A stretch of DNA of 64,000 nt, taken from JAWWOL01 sp033851545 (GTDB taxonomy: Bacteria; Actinomycetota; Actinomycetes; JAWWOL01). Each line of letters opens with the position of its first letter. Position 1 is the first letter of the stretch. Under the pieces are notes generated by a model. That model made no database searches and was not told the DNA's origin. It saw only the letters and a program-made list of their open reading frames with translations. Positions 15,711-23,027 of the stretch are shown one piece after another. Made by a program: the position numbers and the translations under genes. The stretch is taken from the NCBI GenBank assembly GCA_033851545.1, contig JAWWOO010000095.1:3990-67989 (forward strand), read 5' to 3'.

Positions 15711-16613
15711 ATGGTCGCCACGGTGCACGGAAGTCGTCCCCGCAAGCCGGCCAAGAGGCATCGGACGGCCCACGGGGGCAGGTCCTTCACCGCCACGTTC
15801 CTGGCATACGCAGTTCTGGTGTTCCTCGCGCTGGTCTACCTGGTGCCGTTCCTGCTGCAGATCGTGACGTCGTTCAAGACCCAGACCGACGCCGCCAACC
15901 ATCCACTGGGGCTGATCCCCCACCCGGTCTCGACCCGTGACTCGATCGGCCGGCTCGCCAACGGATCCCCCGGTTTCCCGCGCGCCCTGGCCAACTCGGT
16001 GCTGGTGACGGTGCTGGTCACGGCGGGCCGGGTCTTCCTGGACTCCATGGCGGGGTACGCCCTCGCCCGGCTCCGATTTCCCGGCCGGCGCATCGTGTTC
16101 GGCGCAATCCTGGCGGTGCTGGCGGTCCCTGGTGTCGTGCTGCTGATCCCGAAGTTCCTCGTACTGAACAGGCTCGGCATCTACGACAGCTATCCCGCGC
16201 TCGTGCTGCCACTGCTGGCCGACGCCGCGGGCATCTTCATCATGAAGCAGTTCTTCGAGTCAGTGTCGGAGAACATCGAGGAAGCGGCCCGCATCGACGG
16301 TGCCGGCACCTTCCGGCTGTTCTGGTCGGTGGTGCTGCCGATGGCCAGACCAGCCCTGATCACCTTGACCATCCTGTCGTTCCAGGGCTCCTGGAACGAG
16401 TTCGCCCAGGTCCTGGTCTCGGTGCAGAGCCCGCAGTACTACACGCTGCCGCTATGGCTGGGAAACCTGGTCACCGGTTCACTGGGAGCCGGCACGCAGT
16501 ACCCGCTCAAGCTCTCGGGAGCGCTGCTCGCGACGATCCCCGTGGCCCTGGTCTTCGCGCTGCTGCAGCGCTACTTCATCCGAGGCGCCAACGAGGGGGC
16601 GGTCAAGGGCTGA
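15711..16613 (+). CDS. Sugar ABC transporter permease (MalG/UgpE-like)
   Basis: The 300-residue protein has six predicted transmembrane helices, the first near residues 25-45 (FLAYAVLVFLALVYLVPFLL). The EAA loop reads EEAARIDGAGTFRLFWSVVLP near residue 190. With the preceding permease it forms a heterodimeric importer of the CUT1 class. ATG 15711 lies 1 nt after the upstream stop, indicating translational coupling. The transporter operon ends here without an ATPase gene; the next gene has its own promoter-like signal. Confidence 0.92.
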   Translation: MVATVHGSRPRKPAKRHRTAHGGRSFTATFLAYAVLVFLALVYLVPFLLQIVTSFKTQTDAANHPLGLIPHPVSTRDSIGRLANGSPGFPRALANSVLVTVLVTAGRVFLDSMAGYALARLRFPGRRIVFGAILAVLAVPGVVLLIPKFLVLNRLGIYDSYPALVLPLLADAAGIFIMKQFFESVSENIEEAARIDGAGTFRLFWSVVLPMARPALITLTILSFQGSWNEFAQVLVSVQSPQYYTLPLWLGNLVTGSLGAGTQYPLKLSGALLATIPVALVFALLQRYFIRGANEGAVKG

Positions 16614-16752
16614 GCGGCGCATGGTCGGCCTGCCGACGAAGTGCTCGCCGAGGTATTGGCGACTAGTCCCGAGGCCTCAGTAGACGCCAAGGTTCGTCAT
16701 TCGTTGTCCGAATTCCAGAATTAGCTGGGGTGCAATGGGTGGTGGGCCCTTT

Positions 16753-16758
16753 TACACT
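16753..16758 (+). promoter_or_regulatory. Predicted -10 box (TACACT) of the acyltransferase gene
   Basis: TACACT lies 7 nt before the ATG at 16766 and no Shine-Dalgarno sequence precedes that ATG. This spacing supports 16766 as the start over the in-frame alternatives at 16730 and 16844. Confidence 0.4.
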
Positions 16759-16765
16759 TCCTGAC

Positions 16766-17926
16766 ATGGCGAACGCGGGAGTCGTCCACGAGCTGTCGGA
16801 TGCCGCACGGATCCGATCTCCGCCGAGCACAGGGCGCGACGCCATGGCCGGTCGGATCCCGGGCATCGACGGGCTGCGCGTCGTGGCCGTGCTGTGCGTG
16901 TTCGCCCGCCACGCCGGGCTGAGCCACGTGGACAACGGCGGCGTCGGGGTCGATGCCTTCTTCGTGATCAGCGGGTTCGTGATCACGGGACTGCTGGTGC
17001 GCGAGCACGACGCGACCGGTGCCGTCGACCTGCGCCGGTTCTACCTGGCCCGGTGGCGGCGGCTGATGCCCGCAGCCGCGGTCGCCTGCCTGATCGTGGT
17101 TGTCGTGTCCGTCACGGTGCGCGGACGGCACGGCGGGGAGTGGAAGTACGCCCTGCTCGGCGTCAGCTACACGATGGACTTCGCCGACGCCTCCGGGCAT
17201 TTCTCCCTGCTGCTCGGGCATTTCTGGTCCCTCGCCGTCGAGGAACAGTTCTACCTGCTGTGGCCGCTGGCCCTGACCGGGCTGCTGGCCTTGAGAGCTC
17301 GGCGGAACCGCTCCCTGCTGCCCGTGGTCGTCGTGCTCACCGTGTGTCTACTGCCGCTGGTGGAGCGGACGCTCCTGTGGCACGCCGGGCTGCCGAACCG
17401 GGACTACTACTCCCCGGAGACCCGGCTCGACCAGCTGCTCGCCGGCTGCCTACTGGCGCTGTTCCTCAGCCACATCGGCGAGCGCCCGGTCCCCGCGTGG
17501 CTGACCGACGGGTCCCGGCTCCTGGCATGGCCGGCGGCAGCGGTGCTGCTGGCCACGGTGGTCATGTGGCCGGCGCATCCACCCCAACCGCGTGCCAGCG
17601 GCTACCTCACCGTGGGAATGACCGTCACCGCCGCCGCAACCGTGGTCATCATCGCGTCGTTCGTCACCGGACCGCAGACCGCGATGAGCCGGCTCGTCGG
17701 CTGGCAGCCGCTGGCGTGGCTGGGCGCCCAGTGGTCCTACGGCTTCTACGTCTTCCACTACCTGGTCATCGCCTGGTTCAAGAACGTCGATGTCGCCCAC
17801 CGCGCCACGCTGTCCTTCCTGGCCTCAATCGCCGCCGCCGCAGCCTCGTGGTGGCTGGTCGAACGACGCTTCAGGAGGGCTGCCGCGCCAGGCTCTACTC
17901 AGGAGCCCAGAGGTCGCGGAGGGTGA
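16766..17926 (+). CDS. Acyltransferase 3 family membrane protein (OafA/YrhL-like)
   Basis: The 386-residue integral membrane protein begins its domain with IPGIDGLRVVAVLCVFARHAG (about 31-50), the usual opening of acyltransferase-3 enzymes with the catalytic-type His. FVISGFVITGLL follows, then RFYLARWRRLMPA near 92 and FWSLAVEEQFYLLWPL near 155. About ten hydrophobic helices follow. Family members O-acylate surface polysaccharides or antibiotics in the membrane. No C-terminal SGNH domain is present. The 3' end overlaps the convergent beta-glucuronidase gene by 32 bp. The start is uncertain (16730, 16766 or 16844); I chose 16766 from the -10-like box. Confidence 0.85.
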   Translation: MANAGVVHELSDAARIRSPPSTGRDAMAGRIPGIDGLRVVAVLCVFARHAGLSHVDNGGVGVDAFFVISGFVITGLLVREHDATGAVDLRRFYLARWRRLMPAAAVACLIVVVVSVTVRGRHGGEWKYALLGVSYTMDFADASGHFSLLLGHFWSLAVEEQFYLLWPLALTGLLALRARRNRSLLPVVVVLTVCLLPLVERTLLWHAGLPNRDYYSPETRLDQLLAGCLLALFLSHIGERPVPAWLTDGSRLLAWPAAAVLLATVVMWPAHPPQPRASGYLTVGMTVTAAATVVIIASFVTGPQTAMSRLVGWQPLAWLGAQWSYGFYVFHYLVIAWFKNVDVAHRATLSFLASIAAAAASWWLVERRFRRAAAPGSTQEPRGRGG

Positions 17927-19679
17927 ACGCCACCGCCTTAGGCTCGCGCTCGCGGGTGAACACGCCCTTCCGGTTGCCGACGACGCGGTGGTACTGCTCG
18001 GCTGTCATGAAGTCCGCGAAGTTCCACACGTGCTCGCCGATCACCCCCTCGTTGCGCCGGAACACCCGTACGGACATGGCGATGAGGTCGGTCTGGAACT
18101 CCTCGGACCACATCCGCGGAGGCAGGCTGTGCAGGCCGGCGACAGCGTCGGCCCCGAACTCCGTGATCAGTACGGGCTTGCCGTACTGTCCGAGCCATCG
18201 CCGCAGCTCGTCCTCCAGCGTGACCTCCGCCGCGGTGAGGTCGCCGGAGCGGAAGTACCAGCCGAAGTAGCGGTTGAGGCAGATCACGTCGACCAGCTCA
18301 GCGACCGTGTCGGTCTCCGGCTCCGTGCCGCCGACGTTGACGATGGTCAGCGGCCGGCTCGGGTCGAGCTCGCGGGCCAGCGCCACGATCGGCTCGAAGT
18401 AGGTGCGGGCCGCCGGCTCCGCGGTGTTCGGCTCGTTGGCCAGCGACCACATGACGACGCTGGGGTGATGGGCGTCACGGGCGATCAGTTCCCGTACGGC
18501 TTGCAGGTGCGCAGCCTGGGTGCGCTCGTCGATGCCGCCGGGCTTGAACGTGTCCTGCATCGGGACGCCGGTCATGGCGTTCAGCGACAGGTGCAGCCCG
18601 GTCGCCGCGGTCTCGGAGATGACTACGATGCCCTCGCGGTCGGCGTGGTCCAGAACCTCGTCTGCGTAGGGATAGTGCGACGTCCGGAACGAGTTGGCGC
18701 CGATCCAGGCCAGCAACGCGAAGTCGCGGACCATCCGTACGTCGTCATGTGCCTTGCCTCGCAGCGCGAGGTCCTCGTGCATGCCGAAACCCTTGAAGAC
18801 AAAGGGCTTCCCGTTGATCAGGAACTGATTGCCCACCACGGAGACGCTGCGCACACCGATGTCCAGCGGGTAGACATCGCCGCCGTGCGTCACCTCGAGC
18901 CGGTAGAGGTGCGCCGTGTCGCGGGACCCCGGCTGCCACGGCCTCGCCCGCTCCAGCACCAGCTGTCCGCGAGCACCGGCCGCGGCGGCCACCGGCACCC
19001 CGTCGCCGTCGAGCAGCCGGACCGACGTCTCCCCGGCACCGCTGACCCGTACGGCATAGTCCACCGCCCCCGAGCCGGCAGCAGGTTCGTACGTGGTCGT
19101 CACCGTGACCGCCTCGACGTGCGCCTCGGGACGGGTGTAGAGCCAGACCGAGCGGTGCAGGCCGGAGTAGTTGAAGAAGTCGTGGAAGTAGGCCTGCCGC
19201 TCCCCCGTGGCGCCGTCGGCCCTCGGCACCGGCTGGACCAGCCCAGGTGGGATGGTGTCCAGCGCGAGCCGGTTGTCGACGCAGATGGTGATGCGGGCGT
19301 CCTCGCCGGGGGTCACGTGGTCGGTGACGTCGACCTCGAACGGGGTATAGCCGCCGACGTGCGATGCCACCTCGACGTCGTCGACCCAGACGGTGCCGGA
19401 GTGCGCCACCGCGTCGCAGCGCAGCACCACCCGCGCGCCGGCCCACCCTGCCGGAACGAGCACCGACCGTTGGTACCAGACCTCGCCGACGTGGTCCCGC
19501 TCGAACGCCTCGGTGACCAGGTCGTTGTAGCTCGACGGCACCGGCATCGGCCGACGGCCGGGCAGAGGTGCCCGCCACCACTGCCCCTCCCGACCCTGGT
19601 CACCGAGGTCGAAGGTGAAGTCCCACAGGCCGTCGAGGCGGCGGCAGTCCCGGCTGGTGGTGTCACGGGGAGGCAGCAT
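17895..19679 (-). CDS. uidA: Beta-glucuronidase (glycoside hydrolase family 2)
   Basis: The 594-residue cytoplasmic enzyme has the GH2 layout: a jelly-roll domain (about 10-180), an immunoglobulin-like domain (about 185-275) and a TIM barrel (about 280-590). Key features are KGFGMHEDL near 300, the acid/base region SLANEPNT near 410, the NRYFGWY loop near 465, and the nucleophile region ITEFGAD near 500. The N-R-K triad at about 569-571 is the N-x-K motif that binds the uronate carboxylate, separating beta-glucuronidases from beta-galactosidases. The mRNA is probably leaderless. It presumably hydrolyses glucuronides brought in by the nearby importer. Confidence 0.93.
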   Translation of the reverse strand: MLPPRDTTSRDCRRLDGLWDFTFDLGDQGREGQWWRAPLPGRRPMPVPSSYNDLVTEAFERDHVGEVWYQRSVLVPAGWAGARVVLRCDAVAHSGTVWVDDVEVASHVGGYTPFEVDVTDHVTPGEDARITICVDNRLALDTIPPGLVQPVPRADGATGERQAYFHDFFNYSGLHRSVWLYTRPEAHVEAVTVTTTYEPAAGSGAVDYAVRVSGAGETSVRLLDGDGVPVAAAAGARGQLVLERARPWQPGSRDTAHLYRLEVTHGGDVYPLDIGVRSVSVVGNQFLINGKPFVFKGFGMHEDLALRGKAHDDVRMVRDFALLAWIGANSFRTSHYPYADEVLDHADREGIVVISETAATGLHLSLNAMTGVPMQDTFKPGGIDERTQAAHLQAVRELIARDAHHPSVVMWSLANEPNTAEPAARTYFEPIVALARELDPSRPLTIVNVGGTEPETDTVAELVDVICLNRYFGWYFRSGDLTAAEVTLEDELRRWLGQYGKPVLITEFGADAVAGLHSLPPRMWSEEFQTDLIAMSVRVFRRNEGVIGEHVWNFADFMTAEQYHRVVGNRKGVFTREREPKAVAFTLRDLWAPE

Positions 19680-19685
19680 TCACCC

Positions 19686-19691
19686 ATCGTA
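19686..19691 (-). promoter_or_regulatory. Predicted -10 box (TACGAT) of the uidA promoter
   Basis: On the minus strand TACGAT is followed by 6 nt (GGGTGA) and then the ATG at 19679. Confidence 0.5.
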
Positions 19692-19721
19692 CGGACCCTC
19701 CTCCACCTCGTGGAGGAACCC

Positions 19722-20315
19722 TCAGCGGCCGGCCCGGATCCGGGCCCAGAGGTCATCGACGGTCGCTGCCAGCTCGTCGTACGACCCGGCGTTGTCGATC
19801 ACCACGTCGGCTACCGCCGTGCGGGTGCCGGGGCCGGCCTGCGACGCGATCCTGGCCTTGGCGTCGGCCTCGGCCATCCCCCTCGACGACCTGAGCCGCT
19901 CGATCCGTACGGCCTCCGGGGCCTCGACGACGACCACCAGGTCGTAGCGGCCGGCTGCTCCCACCTCGACGAGCAGCGGGATGTCATTCACGACGACCGA
20001 GTGCGGCGGGAGGCGACTCGCCCGTTCCTGGGTGAGCGCCTCGACTCGCGGATGGACGATGGCGTTGAGCCGGGCGAGTTGCTCCGGATCGGCGAACACC
20101 CGTGCTGCCAGGGCTTTTCGGTCCAGGGTGCCGTCCTCGGCCAGCACCTCCGGTCCAAAGGCGGCGACCACCTCGGCCAGCCCGTCGGTGCCCGGCTCGA
20201 CGACCTCGCGGGCCAGCAGGTCGGCATCGATGACGGCTGCCCCCCGGTCGGCGAGCAGCCGGGCAACCGTGCTCTTGCCGGCGCCGATGCCCCCGGTCAG
20301 GCCCACCCAGTACAT
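19722..20315 (-). CDS. coaE: Dephospho-CoA kinase
   Basis: The 197-residue kinase catalyses the last step of coenzyme A synthesis, phosphorylating dephospho-CoA at the 3' hydroxyl. The P-loop is GLTGGIGAGKST at residues 5-16, DADLLAREVV follows near 30, HPRVE near 92, and the lid-region SSRGMAEADAKARI near 145. ATG 20315 starts right at the conserved N-terminus. CACAAT 6 nt upstream is a weak leaderless-type -10. It lies downstream of rpsA, separated by a strong hairpin, so transcription may be partly independent. Some actinobacterial CoaE proteins carry a C-terminal extension; this one does not. Confidence 0.95.
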   Translation of the reverse strand: MYWVGLTGGIGAGKSTVARLLADRGAAVIDADLLAREVVEPGTDGLAEVVAAFGPEVLAEDGTLDRKALAARVFADPEQLARLNAIVHPRVEALTQERASRLPPHSVVVNDIPLLVEVGAAGRYDLVVVVEAPEAVRIERLRSSRGMAEADAKARIASQAGPGTRTAVADVVIDNAGSYDELAATVDDLWARIRAGR

Positions 20316-20340
20316 CGGGTCATTGTGGCAGGCCGGGACG

Positions 20341-20377
20341 CCCGAAGGCCCCGATGTGGTGCATCGGGGCCTTCGGG
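20341..20377 (-). terminator. Strong hairpin between rpsA and coaE
   Basis: A perfect 16-bp stem (20341-20356 with 20362-20377) has a 5-nt loop and begins 24 nt after the rpsA stop. No U-tract is present on the minus strand. It is the strongest hairpin I see in the window. Confidence 0.75.
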
Positions 20378-20401
20378 TGAAGCAGTTGCTGCGGTGCTGA
20401 G

Positions 20402-21883
20402 TCAGGCTTGGCCGCCGGACAGCCGCTCGCGCAGCTCGGCCAGCTGCTCGTCGCTGGCCAGGGTGCCCTCGACGGGAGCATCGGAGGTGTACGAGGTGGT
20501 CGCCGCAGCCTCGGCCTCGGCGGCCTGCGCCTCGACGATCTGCTTCTGGTGCGCCTCGTAGCGGGCCTGCGCCTCGGCGTACTGCCGCTCCCACTCGGCC
20601 TGGGCGGCCTCGTGACCCGGCAGCCAGTCGCCGGTCTCGGGGTCGAAGCCCTCCGGGTAGATGTAGGCGCCGTTCTCGTCGTACTGGGCCGCCATGCCGT
20701 AGAGGCTCGGGTCGAAGGTGGCACCGGCGGTCTCGCCGCCGCCGCCGGCGCTCTCGTTGGCCTGCTTGAGCGAGAGCGAGATCCGCCGGCGCTCGAGGTC
20801 GATGTCGATGACCTTGACCATGATCGCGTCGTTGACCTGGACGACCTGCTCCGGGATCTCGACGTGGCGCTCGGCCAGCTCGGAGATGTGGACCAGGCCC
20901 TCGATGCCCTCGTCGACGCGAACGAACGCGCCGAAGGGGACCAGCTTGGTGACCTTGCCGGGGACGACCTGGCCGACCGCGTGCGTCCGGGCGAAGTGCT
21001 GCCACGGGTCTTCCTGCGTTGCCTTGAGCGAGAGGGAGACCCGCTCACGGTCCATGTCGACGTCGAGGACCTCGACGGTGACCTCCTGGCCCACCTCGAC
21101 GACCTCGCTCGGGTGGTCGATGTGCTTCCAGGACAGCTCGGAGACGTGCACCAGGCCGTCGACGCCGCCGAGGTCCACGAACGCGCCGAAGTTGACGATG
21201 GAGGAGACGAAGCCGGACCGGACCTGGCCCTTCTGCAGGGTGGTCAGGAAGTTCTGGCGAACCGCCGACTGGGTCTGCTCGAGCCAGGCGCGCCTGGACA
21301 GGACCACGTTGTTGCGGTTCTTGTCCAGCTCGATGATCTTGGCCTCGAGGGTCTGGCCGACGTAGGGCTGCAGGTCGCGGACCCGGCGCATCTCGACCAG
21401 CGAGGCCGGCAGGAAGCCGCGGAGACCGATGTCCAGGATGAGACCACCCTTGACCACCTCGATCACGGTGCCCTCGACGATGCCGTCCTCTTCCTTGATC
21501 TTCTCGATCGTGCCCCACGCGCGCTCGTACTGCGCCCGCTTCTTGGACAGGATGAGCCGGCCCTCCTTGTCCTCCTTCTGGAGGACGAGGGCCTCGATCT
21601 GGTCGCCGACCTTGACGACCTCGTTGGGGTCGACGTCGTGCTTGATGGAGAGCTCGCGAGAGGGGATGACACCCTCGGTCTTGTAGCCGATGTCCAGCAG
21701 GACCTCGTCCCGGTCGACCTTGACGATCGTGCCCTCGACGATGTCGCCATCGTTGAAGTACTTGATCGTGAGGTCGACGGCAGCGAGGAAGTCCTCGGCC
21801 GACCCGATGTCGTTGATCGCCACCACGGGAGTGGTGTAGGCAGGCGCGTCGGTCTCGGGTCGTACGTCGGTGGTGGTGGTCAT
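20402..21883 (-). CDS. rpsA: 30S ribosomal protein S1
   Basis: The 493-residue protein contains four S1 RNA-binding domains, roughly residues 45-115, 130-200, 220-290 and 305-375. Each shows the GxVxxIxxFGAFVDL/V and GLVHVSELS-type signature (for example VSSIVNFGAFVDLGG). An acidic, Ala/Glu-rich tail follows (about 385-493), as usual in actinobacteria. It binds mRNA and helps load it on the small subunit. ATG 21883 is chosen over upstream in-frame codons because homology begins here (MTTTTDVRPE) and GGAGA lies 10 nt upstream. The roughly 260-bp leader contains a hairpin that could serve regulation. Confidence 0.97.
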   Translation of the reverse strand: MTTTTDVRPETDAPAYTTPVVAINDIGSAEDFLAAVDLTIKYFNDGDIVEGTIVKVDRDEVLLDIGYKTEGVIPSRELSIKHDVDPNEVVKVGDQIEALVLQKEDKEGRLILSKKRAQYERAWGTIEKIKEEDGIVEGTVIEVVKGGLILDIGLRGFLPASLVEMRRVRDLQPYVGQTLEAKIIELDKNRNNVVLSRRAWLEQTQSAVRQNFLTTLQKGQVRSGFVSSIVNFGAFVDLGGVDGLVHVSELSWKHIDHPSEVVEVGQEVTVEVLDVDMDRERVSLSLKATQEDPWQHFARTHAVGQVVPGKVTKLVPFGAFVRVDEGIEGLVHISELAERHVEIPEQVVQVNDAIMVKVIDIDLERRRISLSLKQANESAGGGGETAGATFDPSLYGMAAQYDENGAYIYPEGFDPETGDWLPGHEAAQAEWERQYAEAQARYEAHQKQIVEAQAAEAEAAATTSYTSDAPVEGTLASDEQLAELRERLSGGQA

Positions 21884-21962
21884 GTAGTTGGTGTCTCCGG
21901 ACAGGGGTCGGTGGTGAGCAGGGAGCGCCGACGGGTCCTGTTTCGCTAGCCGGGACGATGGA

Positions 21963-21980
21963 CGGTCCGCCGAAGGACCG
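21963..21980 (-). promoter_or_regulatory. Hairpin in the rpsA 5' leader
   Basis: CGGTCC and GGACCG pair with a 6-nt loop, about 80 nt upstream of the rpsA start. Ribosomal protein S1 autoregulates through its leader in other bacteria; whether this hairpin does so is inference. Confidence 0.3.
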
Positions 21981-22134
21981 ACGGGAACTGACGACCGTAT
22001 GACGACTTCACGAGCGCAGGCCTGCTCCGTATGAGGCAACGCGGGCCCACAGCGCAACGTCCAGACTACGCGGAATCGATCAGGACGGTCAATCCGCCCG
22101 GAATCGCCGCTGCCGGCCGGTTCACACGCTCGAG

Positions 22135-22140
22135 GATGCT
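22135..22140 (+). promoter_or_regulatory. Predicted -10 box (GATGCT) of the methyltransferase gene
   Basis: GATGCT is separated by 6 nt from the GTG at 22147. The same hexamer and spacing occur before the receiver gene at 34143. Confidence 0.4.
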
Positions 22141-22146
22141 GGTCAG

Positions 22147-22995
22147 GTGACCGATCCAGACACCCCTACAGACACACCGACAGACACCCCCACGGCCGCC
22201 GGCGTCGAGCGTCGTCCAGTGGGCGCCGAGGCCACCGTACGGGCCAACCGCCGCTGGTGGGACGGCGCCGCTGCCGACTACCAGGCCGAGCACGGCGACT
22301 TCCTCCGCGACGCCGGATTCGTCTGGTGCCCGGAGGGCCTGGACGAGGCCGATGCGCACCTGCTCGGCGATCCTGCGACCCTCCCGGGCGCGGACGTGCT
22401 CGAGGTCGGGGCGGGCGCCGCGCAGTGCTCCCGCTGGCTGCTGGCGCAAGGTGCCCGGCCGGTCGCACTGGACCTCTCCGGCGAGCAGCTGGCGTTCGCC
22501 CGCCGGCTCGACGACGGCAGGCCCGTACGGGTGCCGCTGGTTCAGGGCGACGCCGAGGCACTGCCCTTCGCCGACGCCAGCTTCGACATCGTCTGCTCGG
22601 CCTTCGGGGCGGTCCCCTTCGTCGCCGACTCGGGCGCGGTGATGGCCGAGGCGGCGCGGGTACTGCGCCCTGGCGGTCGCTGGGTCTTCTCGGTGACCCA
22701 CCCGCTGCGCTGGTGCCTGCCCGACGATCCGGGGCCGGGCGGGCTGCGGGTGACCTGGAGCTACTTCGACCACCGGCCCTACGTCGAGGTGGACGACACC
22801 GGCGCGGAGATCTACGTCGAGCACCACCGGACGATGGGCGACCGGGTGCGGGAGATCGTCGCCGCCGGGCTCGTCCTCCTCGACGTGGTAGAGCCGGAGT
22901 GGCCGCCGGGCCACGACCGGGTCTGGGGCCAGTGGTCACCGCTGCGCGGCCGGATGGTGCCCGGCACTGCGATCTTCGTGACCCGCAAGGCCTGA
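22147..22995 (+). CDS. Class I SAM-dependent methyltransferase
   Basis: The 282-residue protein has the SAM-binding motif I VLEVGAGAAQCSRWL near residue 82, acidic motif II (ALDLSGEQL) near 110, QGDAEALPFADASFDIV near 138 and a motif III-like stretch (ARVLRPGGRWVFSV) near 178. This layout matches the UbiE/YafE-type methyltransferases acting on small molecules. The N-terminus begins with a short Thr-Asp-Thr-Pro repeat encoded by tandem cagacacc-type units, which is unlikely to be structured. It is divergent from rpsA and convergent with an MFS exporter. The substrate is not inferable. Confidence 0.85.
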   Translation: MTDPDTPTDTPTDTPTAAGVERRPVGAEATVRANRRWWDGAAADYQAEHGDFLRDAGFVWCPEGLDEADAHLLGDPATLPGADVLEVGAGAAQCSRWLLAQGARPVALDLSGEQLAFARRLDDGRPVRVPLVQGDAEALPFADASFDIVCSAFGAVPFVADSGAVMAEAARVLRPGGRWVFSVTHPLRWCLPDDPGPGGLRVTWSYFDHRPYVEVDDTGAEIYVEHHRTMGDRVREIVAAGLVLLDVVEPEWPPGHDRVWGQWSPLRGRMVPGTAIFVTRKA

Positions 22996-23027
22996 CGGGC
23001 CGCAGCAGGCCAGGCACGGCCGGAACC

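Noticed and set aside
9827..19679. The carbohydrate cassette as a mobile genetic element
   Set aside because: I saw no integrase, transposase, tRNA boundary or terminal repeats. Its insertion is inferred only from gene order and one relic.
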